From assembly GCF_963678635.1 (NCBI RefSeq), contig NC_087069.1, positions 51,160,938 to 51,224,937 on the forward strand: a stretch of 64,000 bases of DNA. The letters are read 5' to 3'. Shown here in pieces: positions 53,951 to 64,000 of this stretch (positions are counted from its first letter, which is position 1; the number at the start of each line of letters is the position of its first letter). The notes beneath the pieces are model-generated. The model had not been told where the DNA came from and did no database searches. It worked only from the letters and a program-made list of their open reading frames with translations. This DNA is from Symsagittifera roscoffensis. Taxonomy: Eukaryota; Xenacoelomorpha; Acoela; Convolutidae. A program made the translations under genes and the position numbers.

Positions 53951-55006
53951 CCACTAGATTTGCATAGTTTGGCAAAATGACCCCTTTTTGTGCATTTATT
54001 ACAAATTTTGTCTCGCGCCGGACACTGTGCCAAATGGTTAGCTGAGAATGTGTTGCCACACTTGAAGCAATCTTTATTCTGTGCGGGTCTGTCAGAACTG
54101 TTTCTCGACGTTTGTCCTCCGCGACTGCGTCCACCCCGAGGTTGGGACTTATAACCACCTATCCTTTGGACGAAATTTACAGGTTCCGATTTTGTTGGTT
54201 AATTCGGTGTGACTATTGGACGATCCCTGCTTTCTGATGTGGACTTGATTATCAAGACCTTTCTCCCGTCGTATTGCGTAATCCAACGCTTGTTCGGGCG
54301 TTTTCGTTTCAGCGAAAATGTCTTTTTGAACTTCGTCGTTTGACATGTTCGCTGTAAACAAATCTCGAATTATTTCTGATTCGAGTCCAACATCATTGCA
54401 TGCGGTACACTTGAAGTTGCCTTTGACCACAAGTTCTGTGAGTCCACAGTGGAGTTCTTCCAGGGTGTCTGTCTTTCCTTGCTTGCGCGTGAAAGCTTCA
54501 TATCGGTCGAATGTCACATTTCGTTCCTTTACAAAAAATCGTGTTAATCTTCCCCAGAAATCTCTGGTTGAGATTTCCTGAATTTTGAGATTCGGATAAT
54601 ATTGTGTCAATCTTCTTTGGACCTCAGTCCTCAGACACAAGTAAATATAGCCCCGGCATTTGATGTCCGCTTCTTCCCACGGAATTCCGTCTACTGTTGG
54701 ACCAAGGTTGTCTAAATGTTGACACTGATTTTCCCACGCTACCCGTTTTTCTTGGTTGCGTAGATTGCGATCTCGTACCTGTTTGTCGGTTTCCCCCTCG
54801 ATTGGGAGTTCATATCCTGGTTCTTGGGGTTTTCGTATAGCTGGGGGGTTTTGTAATAGCTTCGTCAAGTTTACTCCGTCTTTTGCGATGATTCCAAGGA
54901 ATAATTGTTAGTTCCACTTATCCCACTCTACTGGTGGGTCCCCTGAGGCTTTCTGCCAAAACTGTGTGATCCCCAATGGGTTCTTTGTAAGTGCTGGCTG
55001 CGCCAT
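53950..55006 (-). pseudogene. Element 4 gag with CCHC-type knuckles, broken
   Basis: The apparent start ATG is at 55,004-55,006, its A being the last LTR base and its TG the start of the PBS, giving Met-Ala-Gln-Pro-Ala. It is open for 32 codons to a TAA at 54,908-54,910, then open in the same frame to about 54,200. A frameshift near 54,190 is followed by an Arg/Gly-rich part and two Cys/His knuckles (about 53,965-54,080). Element 3 has the same start and a stop at the same place. Confidence 0.78.
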
Positions 55007-55347
55007 GTGATACCCTCATCCGTTAGGTGAGGTATAATCTATATTCGTCTAAGTCTATGCTGAACGCTAACTGAGAATTGAACGGTTAAGAGAACAACTT
55101 AAATTCATCTAACAATGTTTAAGTCTGGCTGACACTGACCTCGAATCAATTGAGAGACTGTGTTTCATAATAACTAGTACATATGTCATTACGTATATTA
55201 TAGGTACTTGTTTAATCATCTGACTTCTATATGTGTTAAATAATCAGTTATGTTTATAGTATGTAATCATTACCTACTGGTAGTTCTAGCACCTAAATCT
55301 ATATCATTAGTAAAGGATGTTTTGCTATAATATCCGTACGGATAGCA
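55006..55347 (-). repeat. LTR of element 4 (342 bp)
   Basis: Defined from context because no second copy is in the window. The PBS abuts 55,006, and AAAAAGAGGGAAA (sense strand) abuts 55,347 and looks like a polypurine tract. The sequence between reads TG...CA on both strands. A polypurine tract on one side and a PBS on the other means this one LTR belongs to two copies: the 3' LTR of the copy at right and the 5' LTR of element 4. Confidence 0.65.
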
Positions 55348-55375
55348 TTTCCCTCTTTTTGATTAAGTGAATACT

Positions 55376-55966
55376 TCACTTATTCCCTCTTTCCTTTTCA
55401 GTGACACTGGTATCTTCTTGTTGTGGATCTTTCTCCATTTGTATTGCGGTATATGAGGCGGTTTGTTCTGTTGTGTTCTCTCTTTCTCGTTGAAAGGTCA
55501 TAGAGATTCCCCGTACCGGTGAAATGGCATGGAGTATATTCATTGCCTCCTCGAATTCTTTGCTGAACGATTCTTCTGTTGTCCTGGGTTTGTCCAAGAT
55601 GTATCGGGAGCTTGTTGTTTTCATCGCCGCTGTAATGTTGCCCAAACTTTCGTTTCTCGTATTTTCTGGGGTTGCTGTCTCCATATGTATTTCTGTAATG
55701 ATTATTTCCTCGGAGGAACTGGAGTGACGGGAGGGTTTCGGGTACCGAATTCTGGTTGTTTTGCGGGGTACGATTGGCTGATCTTGGCTGCTGACGTCGG
55801 CTGTAGCGAGTTCGACGTGAGCTACCAGGCAAGGTACAGAAGTTTCTGCAATTTGAGCAATTGGTATAGCCTCTCCCAGTTTGGTCGCCAGTGCACTTTT
55901 GCTTTGTCTCGACGATCGTCGGATTTCCGGTGACTTTTGTTCGGGTGTGGCCTTTATGTCCACCCG
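55376..55966 (-). pseudogene. C-terminal tail ORF of a second, truncated copy
   Basis: A frame of about 196 codons starting with a GTG-type codon after an in-frame stop at about 55,971. Composition is Ser/Thr/Glu-rich with a basic Arg-Arg-Ser-Ser-Arg start. It ends 28 bp before the LTR, where the Pol tail of element 3 also ends near its polypurine tract, so I take it as the Pol C-terminal tail of a neighbouring copy cut at about 55,970. It does not resemble an enzyme. Confidence 0.5.
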
Positions 55967-57447
55967 TTACGCGGCAGTCAAGTCATAATACTAGAGAGAA
56001 TCGTCGAAACAGAGAATCGTCGAAACTCAATTTTCGAAAAAAAATTACTGAATATGACTGAATAACTTTTTTTGTAGAATAACTTGTTGACTTGAATATA
56101 GCTGTTACTAGCGCCTGGCAACCTATGTGCTGTTGAGTCGTAGTAAGCTCTTTCGAGGATTTGTCGATTGAATAGTGTTGAGCCGGGAGAGTTTTTTTGT
56201 CAATTTTTTCAATTGTGTCTTTGTCAAAAGTGACCGATTGGTCAAACTGGAGATAATCCAGCCAACAATTGTATTGATTATTTGCATCAGAATTTGGAAA
56301 TGTCTTCGATACCAGGCTCCTCAGAAGAGGATATCGCATTCTGCTACTGAACATGTAAAAAGCTAGCTTGAAATGCGATTCGATAACTCAAAGCCCATTG
56401 CAGTAACTGCGAAAATACAAAATTTTGAACCTCAAAAGCAAAATGTCTTAACACGTCAACTTACATGATTATCAAATGCTTCGACGATTTTGAACAAAAG
56501 TTGTCCATAAGTTTTTATGCATTTTCAACTTTGTCTTTCTCAGAGGATTTCAACAACAATCGCACGCCGAAAACCGGTTTGAGAAAATGCGCAAAAAGCC
56601 AATCGATCAGCCTTCATCTCATTGCGTGTAAAATAAGAATTGAAAAATTTCTTTGCTTTAAATTGAGCCATTTCATCAAGCTTGCCAATTCGTCTTGAAT
56701 ATTCGAGTAACTCTTTTGGTTTTTATTTTTATCAATTAGTTCGTTGATTTCAGAACACTGATACGTAGTCATTTTTCGGTAATGAAGTTTCATTAAGTCA
56801 GAAAACACGACAATCAAAGGCACGTAATAAAAAGTAACTCTGAATGGTACTTCTTCGATCAGATCTGCAAAAACGCTTTTTCGTTTTACAACGACTATGT
56901 TTGTCACTTGCTGAACGGGCAAACAGTAAGCGAAGGACCTCTGTAACCTTTCATTCTATTTTTTTTAGGCCAATCTCCTTTTTTACGAAAAAAATAATCT
57001 TAAGCGACGGGATAAAAAGTCAAGTGGCTCAAATCATACCTAAACAATTAATACTTTCCAAAACTAGTTTTTTTTTTCAAAATTCTACTGGCCATAAGGA
57101 ATGGATATTGCTATATTGGAGAACATCATTTTATTTGCAAGTTTTTTTTAAATTATTTTGGGCCATATGACTTTTCGTCCCAGAGATATTAAAATGCTAT
57201 CATTCAAAAGCTCTACGTCTGTAGCATTTCTTTAATAGATGCGGAACGAAATCTGAAGACAATGGCGTTATTATAGAATTTCAGCAACATGAGCCAAAAT
57301 TTTAATTGCCAAAATAGCCATTTTCACCGAACACAAGACACATATCTAAACTTCAGAATCAATTCGAAATTTAGATTTTTTTCAGCGCTGATTCAGGGTT
57401 TTAACATCGCTAAATTATCATGACTATCGCTGAAAATAGTAGCCATG
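55967..57447. other. Host DNA between elements 3 and 4; possible weak coding relics
   Basis: AT-rich. Minus-strand frames at 55,983-56,354 (123 codons) and 56,614-56,922 (102 codons) have a protein-like composition. I recognise neither, and no splice arrangement is convincing. No RNA gene seen. Confidence 0.35.
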
Positions 57448-57666
57448 TGTTGAGAATGAGAAAACGTTAGTCGTTCAATCGTAAATTCCAATACAAAGTT
57501 AGTCAACTACTTAATCTTACAAAGTTAGCATAGAGAGTGGTTGTAAACAGTATCCAAGGGTGACAGACTGTTCCAAGGACAAACACTTGCTAATAAATTA
57601 CTTTAGCATCATGAGTGAACAGTTGATTGACAGCTTGCAATGTGAACTAAATAACACTATATAACA
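57448..57666 (-). repeat. 3' LTR of element 3 (219 bp)
   Basis: TGTTGAGAATG...TATAACA on the plus strand. Differs from the other LTR by a few substitutions and a 4-bp difference near 57,505, about 95 percent alike, so it is older than element 2. Polypurine tract at 57,667-57,679. Confidence 0.92.
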
Positions 57667-57946
57667 CTTCCCCTTCAATAGTGAAACTTTAGTTGATTGA
57701 AAATATGACGGCGTCTGTTGATTGTAAATGACTGATAAGAATTACTAACTGCATGTTTGATGAACAATCTAGACTTTTATGAAAACAATTTTTAACAACT
57801 AAAAGGATCACTTAGTAGTGATGACGTTTGAGTTTTAAGTCACTAATGACCCACCCTCTCCCTGGGCTAGAAATTTTTATGTGGTTAAGTTCTACTAGTT
57901 TCTTTTAGGTCACTTCTTTCCCTCTTTTTCGTTTTGGTTGATGAAG
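57667..57946 (-). other. 3' untranslated region and polypurine tract of element 3
   Basis: Between the Pol stop and the LTR. No frame; the sense strand ends ATTGAAGGGGAAG at the LTR. Confidence 0.7.
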
Positions 57947-59854
57947 TCAATCATCACCCCCCATCTTAGTGACCGCAGTTCTCTTCCGTCCACTTTTTCG
58001 AGATGTCGTCGATGCTGTTTCGTCCTGGCTATCGCCCTGACTGCTGTATGATACCAGCCTAGCCTTCCTTGTTGTTGGTCCCTTCTTTTTACTAGGTCCT
58101 GGCAATGACGTTGCTTGTGTCTGGTCCACTGGATTGGACGTCGTTTGGTCCCTTGGATTTTTGTTCAAATCACCGCCTAGTGCAGGAATTGTGTCCTGGT
58201 CGCTTCCAATATACACATCTGTTGCAGTTGTTGCTGTTGGTCCTGTTTGTGCTCTTTGTGTATCAGCTGGTGGTTGTTTTGCCCGTTCTACCGAAATAAT
58301 TGGTAAATTGTCGCTGTTCTCCGACTCAGAACCACTGTTCTCAAATCGGCGCCCGGTTCTTTTCCTTTGTCTTTCCGAAATAATTCGTTGTGTAGCTCGC
58401 TTTTTAACCTCCTGCGGAGTTGGCGGTGGTAATACCGAATGAGATGCTCGCTCTTTAACCTCACGCGGAGTTGGCGGTGGTAAAACTGAATGAGATGTCG
58501 CTTTGTTTTCTTTGACTTACGCTTCGTTGCCACCCCCGATTTTCTAAGCACAACCCCATCAATTAAGGTTAATGTATGAGTACTTTCTAATTTTACTTTG
58601 GAATGAAGTTGTTTTTACCTTTTTAGGTTCCTTTTTCCAGTTCGCTGGAACAACAATCCAGATGGTCCTGGTTGTCCGCTGATGCTTGTGGGTTTGAGAA
58701 TCGACAGTTCGTCGTTTTGGTTGGCGGATTGGTCATCGGTTAGCCGGCGTGCGTGGCTCCTATGATTGGTGTCATATGCTAAGTCCGATCGTACACTCCA
58801 GTTTGTATCAGCTGGATGTGGCATATTCTGCGCATTAGGATTGGCGGCATCTAAACAAGAATTTTTGAAGAGATGGTTTTTTTGTAAGGTTCCGTAATAC
58901 CATGTTCGATTCTCTACCATGATGCGCCTCGAATGGCGAGATTTTTAATGTTGCATTCTTCGAAAATCGAAGAGCACCGAGGGCCCTTTCGACCATTTTT
59001 TCCAAGGGTTCGGAATTTTTTTCTTGGGCAGGATAGAATTTTTAAGACTGCCAATGGTACGCTCGACGCACCCAGTTGCCCGATGATCATTGACTGGCGA
59101 CTTTATGATTTCAATGCCCTCCCCATTACAGAAGGCTTTAATCTTGTTTGACATAAAACTCGTTCCGTGATCCACGTGAATTTTCCGTGGCACCCCATGA
59201 TTTGTTATATAACTTTTTAAAATCTTCAGTATCTTATCAGACCGATTATTTTCACAGACCATTGCCGATGGCCAAGGAAAAAAATGATCGACCGCCACTA
59301 ATACATATTTCCGGGATTCATTTAAATAATTAATGGGGCCCTAAAAATCTAGTTGAACTGACTCATTTGGTTCCTTCGGTTCAGGTATAGTCCCAAGTTT
59401 ATTTTTCTTAAAATCGTTTTTAAGTCTTACCAGCGGCGGTACATTCGGGGCATTCTTCGGTCATGGAAGCTATTGATCGATAAATGTAAGGTTACCAAAC
59501 ATCTTTTGCGGCATCAAACATATTTCTTTTTCGGTGATGGTAGGCATGAATTCGATTGTTAATTGCAGTTTGGAGGTTCATTGGTATTACTAGTTTTTCA
59601 TCCATCCACACTACGTTCTCCTTCACCGAAAAGTCGTTAACAAATTGCGAATAATAACGGTTCATTGCACTGATTTTTTCATGAATGTTAGGATCCTGGG
59701 AAACAATGAGATCGCGGATTGCGCTCAGTTGGGGGTCAGAAACATAATTAGATTCAATGAATTTTAGATTAAACAAGTCAGGTAAAGAGGTAATTTTATG
59801 AACAATTTTGCAGTTCCGAGGGATAATTGACATACATATTGAATTCGGATCCAC
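57947..59854 (-). pseudogene. Element 3 integrase and C-terminal tail, broken
   Basis: The HHCC zinc region is at about 59,430-59,560, interrupted by a TAA after Val-Trp at about 59,492. The integrase core is at 58,945-59,298, with Asp in His-Val-Asp-His-Gly and Glu in Cys-Val-Glu-Arg; the first Asp region lies upstream past a stop at about 59,342. The tail includes 58,615-58,920 and 57,947-58,530, which contains a tandem Ser-Val-Leu-Pro-Pro-Pro-Thr-Pro repeat (two units) and a Lys/Arg-rich end. Confidence 0.8.
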
Positions 59855-59908
59855 GCGTGGTATTGTTTCACCTTTGAATGCCGAGGGTAACGAAAGAGTT
59901 GTGTTTGT

Positions 59909-62363
59909 TCATACTGACTTCGTTTCTTTCGTAATGGCTTCCAGGGATACGTTCGGCGGCACTTCTTCAATCTCATCGCTGCTGCTATTCAGCCTAGGGT
60001 GCTGTTTCAAAAATTTTTGCCATTTTCGCATACTTCTATCCATTCCGATTTGAGACTTTGAGCTTTGAAATTCATAATTTGATAATTGTAAACAACTTTC
60101 TGCCAATTGAGCAATAGCACCAACTAATTTACTGCGTATTTCGCGTAGCCGTTGGCTTAAACCACGTGTTCGAATCTGATTGGTCGAATTCCGCTCGTAT
60201 GGTTTTCCGCCCTCTACCGGTTCATCTCGTGACGAAATTTCCAATCTTTTTATAGATTGATTACTTTCCGGTTTGATATGCGGTCCCTTGGATTTATAAT
60301 TGGAGGATCTGTATCCCCTGGATGTATTACTATCATTAAAACCGAGAGCGGTGCGAATTAAGTTGATCTTTGCCACAGTAAACATGTTATCATACGTACT
60401 AATTGGCGTTGCTTCTCTACTTGGGTGACGTGATAAATAGTCCGCCAATCCGATTTTCGCCCCTGGCTTATGTTCACTTCGAAAATCAAAGGGAATAAGC
60501 CGATCTAACCAGCGCGTCAAACGGCTAAACATCGGCTTGTTTTTCTTATCATTACCATTCAAAAGAGATATTAACGTTTTATGGTCAGTGACGGTTAAAA
60601 AATTCCGGCCCAATATGTAAATTCGAAAATATTCAGCACCCCACACAACTGCCAACATCTCCAATTCATTTGTTGAATATTTATTTTCCGCTTCGTTAAG
60701 GTATCGCGAGGCAAACGAAATTGGGCGCCACCCTTCCGGTCCTAACTGTTCCAATACAGCACCGAGCCCGTTATGACTTGCATCTCACACTATGCGAATG
60801 TCCTTGTGGATATCAAAATGTCGTGGTTCAACAATATTCGACCCAGATTTTCGAATGCATTCTGGCATTCTGGGGTCCAAATGTATTCATTACTTTTACT
60901 TAGTAAAGGTCGCAAAATCGCGTTGATGATTCAGCTAGCGCTGGTAGATACTTGTGCAGGCTGTGTATTGACCCCATGAATGATTTCAACTGCGACAGGG
61001 TTCGCGGCGGCGTTAGCGCTTCTATTGGCTCTGTTTTTCTAACCAATGGAGTTATTCCAGTATGTGTTATTTTATGGCCTAGCCACTCGCATTCCCGTTG
61101 GGCGAACTTGATTTTCGTTAGTTTTAGAGACATATTTTCCCGATCCAGTTTCTTTAAAGTTTTTTCTACTGTTGCTATATGGTCAATCGCGGTTCCCTTG
61201 GTTACGACCCAATTATCGTCGATGAACGCGTGCGCCTGCGGATATTCTGCGAGTATACAATCCATTGCGCGTTGGAATTCCGCTGGCATTGTAGTTACAC
61301 CGTAGAATCCAGTCTTAAACCGGTACAAACCCGTCGAGCGGCCTCCGATGAGAGAAAAATTACATTGTACACTCGTTTCAGCGTTTAACGGCAATTGGCC
61401 ATATGCGTATGTTAGATCCATCGTGGTGAAATATATGTCCCCTGATTTTTTTTCGCTAATCGTCTGTCCCACTGTGTCCATTAATTCTTCAATATTCGGC
61501 ATTTGGTATTTGTTCTTATGCACTTGTTTATTTAATTCCCTTGACTCGAGCGCTAGTTTCACAGACCCATCTTTCTTTATTGTTATTACTATTGGGGACA
61601 CAAAAATATTTGTCCGAACATTCTGTCAGTTTTTCGATTTGACCCTGTTTCAATAGTTTATCGATTTCAGTATCCACTTTTTCTTGTAATGAAATGGGAA
61701 CTCGACGTCCTTTCTGTTGGACTGGGGTGAGGTTTTCAAAAAATTCTGCTTGCACTTTGTAGTTTTTTTACCTACCCTATTAAAAAGGTTTGAAAACTGC
61801 TTACTGAAATAGGTTCGCCAAGAGTCCAACTCTCCCTCTGGCTCCAATGCGTCCTGGTTCACTTCCCCAATGGACATTATCTGATCCCCCGGTGATTGCT
61901 GAACCAACTGTAGTCCTAATTGGGGCATCAAATCTCTTCCAATTATCGATGGGCGGTTTCCTCCGATTCCTGTTATCCTCGCGTGTATCTTCCAGCCATT
62001 GGATTGTATCGTTACAGCCATCGTTCCAAGCATCTGCAATGGATTGTTCCCATAATCTCGAAATAAGTTGTCCTCCTCCGAAAGGGTTTCCAACTTTATT
62101 CCGGAGGCTCCTAAGGTTTTTCGCAATTCCCCAATGGTTAAAATTGAAATCGGAGTCCCGCTATCAATCCGCACACGAGTGGATTTCCCATTTATTTTAA
62201 TCGGCAACTGTGCATCAGCGACTTTCAATTCCGTGAATCGTTTATGTTTTATCGCCATTACCATATAATCCCCGTCTGAGCTGCTTATTAACACATCCAA
62301 TGGAACTTGCATGTTGTGACGCTTCTTCATCCGCTGTATTTTCCAGGTGTGTATCGTCAACAT
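59909..62363 (-). pseudogene. Element 3 protease, reverse transcriptase and RNase H, broken
   Basis: Protease with Asp-Ser-Gly-Thr near 62,160 and the Ile-Ile-Gly-Arg-Asp flap-end motif near 61,940. A frameshift near 61,770 leads into the RT start, then another near 61,600. The RT body at 60,900-61,601 has Phe-Ile-Asp-Asp instead of Tyr-x-Asp-Asp. RNase H is at about 60,330-60,780, with a stop at about 60,786. The 59,909-60,330 stretch is a linker to integrase. Confidence 0.82.
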
Positions 62364-63353
62364 TCTCCCGTTTCATTCCGACCGATCCCCGTCCTCGTTG
62401 ATTTCCACGCTTCCCCCTACAGGTACGTTCGAAATGTCCAAGTTTATGACAAAAATTGCATATAGCTCCCCTTGCGGGACATCTGTCCAAATGTTCTCTT
62501 GTGAAGTTTAGTTGGTCGCAGTTGTAGCATCGATTGTTTTGAGACAAATTTCCAAATCGATTTGATCCCCGCCCTTGGTATGAACCTCGGTCCCTTGCGC
62601 GATTGTTGCTATATCCTCCACGAATTGTTCCGACTGGTTCAGATTTGATCTGAATTCCGCCACCTACCGATGATGATCCTTGGGCTCCCACCGATCCCGT
62701 GGCAACATAAGATGTCGCGTATTTGTTTCCCCGCTCGTACGAAAGAGCTATCCGATAGACTTCCTTCGGTGTTTTCGTTGACCTGCATAATTCCTTTTGT
62801 GCTTCCCGGTTATTCATGTTCACAATGAATACATCCCTTAGTATCCGATCCTCCAACGTTCCAAAATTGCATCGGGCTGCCTGTCCGCTAAGTACAGAAT
62901 GAAATTGCTCCAAACTTTCATTAATAAATTGTTTCCGCGAGAGAAGCTGAAATGTCTCGGAATTTAAGAAGGAAAGGAATGAAACATACGTCTCCAGTAC
63001 GTCTAGCATCCTAGGGTAACGAACCGTTGATAGATCCAGATGTGGTCGTCTCTTGTGTATTTCATCTTGCCCCTTCTCTCCCAGACACTAATAGAAATTG
63101 GAAATTAGTACTTGTTCTGATTCCAGTCGATTTTTTCCATCGACGTTCTCAGGCAAAGCAGTAACCTGGGTGGCTGTGAGAGTCGCTGCGTAGTAGTAGT
63201 TCTTCGGTTTTATTGAGTGCTTAGCTACCATTCCCCATTGGAATCAGTTAATCCAGAATTCCCACATCATAGGCGGTTCCTTAAATTTCGCTGGCCAGAA
63301 TCCCGTGATACCCAGTGGATTCTTTCCCCACCTGAGACTGCTGGCTGCGCCAT
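62242..63353 (-). pseudogene. Element 3 gag with CCHC-type knuckles, broken
   Basis: The start ATG at 63,351-63,353 overlaps the LTR/PBS junction (Met-Ala-Gln-Pro-Ala), as in element 4. A frameshift near 63,325 and a TGA at 63,244-63,246 interrupt the N-terminus. The main frame, 62,242-63,009, has a helical gag region, an Arg/Gly-rich stretch (62,560-62,640) and knuckles C-x2-C...C and C-x2-C-x4-H-x4-C (about 62,420-62,535). Confidence 0.8.
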
Positions 63354-63568
63354 GTTGAGAATGAGAAAACGTCAGTCGTTCAATCGTAAATTCCAATACA
63401 AAGTTAGTCAACTTAATCTTACAAAGTTAGCATAGAGAGTGGTTGTAAACAGTATCCAAGGGTGACATACTGTTCCAAGGACAAACAACTGCTAATAAAT
63501 TACTCTAGCATCATGAGTGAACAGTTGATTGACAGCTTGCAATGTGAACTAAATAACACTATACAACA
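63353..63568 (-). repeat. 5' LTR of element 3 (216 bp)
   Basis: TGTTGAGAATG...TACAACA on the plus strand; its outer end is next to CATG at 63,569. The final base on the sense strand is the A of the gag ATG. Confidence 0.92.
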
Positions 63569-64000
63569 CATGAAATAACCCTGATTCATCGCTGAAAATT
63601 TTTATAAAACATGAGCATCGGTGAGCCAGCGATAGCTATCTATGGCAGGCCAACCCGGGCAAGCAACGGGCTTCAAGGAGTACCTTAATTATTGCATGAA
63701 TTAACAGCATACTTAATTCGGTTTAGTCAAATTTAAAGTTCAACTGCAATATTATTTAGTATCATCCTCCCAAGGCATGCTGCCATACAGTATCAATTCT
63801 AGAGATGGGGGAGTACCCTAAAACGTTCAAAAGAATTCCAATTTTACTGTTAAAATAACAAGAATTGTCTTACCCGGGTCCGATAATTTCTCTTCAAATT
63901 TTTTTGATTGGTTTAGATTTTTTCCGCATTCGTTGATTTTTGTTCTATAGGATTAGATCTCATCTAGATTTGATGATGATATTTAAAGAAGTTTTTTGTC
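63569..64000. other. Host DNA right of element 3
   Basis: Resumes with the CATG target duplication, then AT-rich sequence without frames, RNA genes or repeats that I can recognise. Confidence 0.5.

Larger units (their letters stand above)
49648..55347 (-). mobile_element. Element 4: decayed Ty3/gypsy-type element, 3' end missing
   Basis: Minus strand: LTR (55,006-55,347), PBS TGGCGCAGCCAGCAC at 54,991-55,005, gag, knuckles, protease, RT, RNase H, integrase and a long C-terminal tail that ends near 49,648. There is no polypurine tract or second LTR on the left, so the 3' end is deleted. Several frameshifts and stops. Related to element 3 in PBS, gag start, RT and integrase. Confidence 0.85.
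57448..63568 (-). mobile_element. Element 3: 6.1-kb Ty3/gypsy-type LTR element, complete ends, broken coding
   Basis: LTRs at 57,448-57,666 and 63,353-63,568, flanked by CATG on both sides (57,444-57,447 and 63,569-63,572), a 4-bp target duplication. PBS TGGCGCAGCCAGCAG directly follows the 5' LTR; a polypurine tract (ATTGAAGGGGAAG) directly precedes the 3' LTR. Gag, protease, RT, RNase H, integrase and tail follow in Ty3/gypsy order, with several frameshifts and stops. Confidence 0.93.

Noticed and set aside
54160-54200. Programmed frameshift between gag and pro in element 4
   Set aside because: No slippery heptamer is evident and other random frameshifts are present, so decay is simpler.
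55983-56922. Two minus-strand frames with protein-like composition
   Set aside because: No recognised domain, no consistent splice sites, no homologue in the window; noted only as possible relics.

Overview
The window is animal (metazoan) nuclear DNA dominated by LTR retrotransposons, with a small AT-rich island of host zinc-finger exons in the middle. Host genes have introns with GT-AG borders and pyrimidine-rich acceptors. Acceptor-like sites sit a few bases before three candidate start codons, which would also fit a lineage that uses spliced-leader trans-splicing. I cannot name the species. Nothing bacterial is present.

Layout. (1) 1-34,972 is a nest of one family of giant Ty3/gypsy-type elements. 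Element 1 (1-11,672, plus strand) is an old, internally deleted copy whose 5' LTR lies outside the window. Element 2 (11,673-34,526, minus strand, 22.85 kb) sits inside the 3' LTR of element 1. Its two 881-bp LTRs look identical, and it carries two uninterrupted giant reading frames: a 2,935-residue gag-pol and a 2,959-residue second protein in the position where an env gene would lie. Element 1's LTR resumes at 34,527-34,660. It is followed by pieces of two still older LTRs of the same family, again in alternating orientation.
(2) 34,973-49,647 is the host island. It has a single-exon C2H2 zinc-finger gene (35,533-36,075), a 1.5-kb tandem duplication carrying a tRNA-like sequence (37,397-40,350), and a set of phase-compatible exons between 41,286 and 48,429. 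Those exons can form one paralogous zinc-finger gene of about 624 residues. Its introns and surroundings hold a small inverted-repeat element and dispersed repeats.
(3) 49,648-55,966 (minus) is a decayed mid-size Ty3/gypsy element (element 4). It has one LTR, with the tail of a second copy on the other side of that LTR.
(4) 57,448-63,568 (minus) is a related 6.1-kb element (element 3), complete end to end with 216-219 bp LTRs and a 4-bp CATG target duplication, but with a frameshifted and nonsense-bearing coding region.

How the giant element is built. Gag-pol contains, in order, a coiled-coil-rich N-terminus, two CCHC knuckles, an aspartic protease, reverse transcriptase, RNase H, an HHCC plus D-58-D-35-E integrase, a GPF module, and an extra C-terminal domain that I read as macrodomain-like (ADP-ribose-binding fold). 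The second protein has a coiled coil, an SGNH/GDSL esterase domain with all four signature blocks, a second degenerate SGNH-like domain, a long hydrophobic segment and Cys/His clusters near the C-terminus. The unusual biology here is a very young giant retroelement carrying an esterase and a probable macrodomain, inserted antiparallel into the LTR of its own relative. Domain assignments were made by eye and need profile searches.
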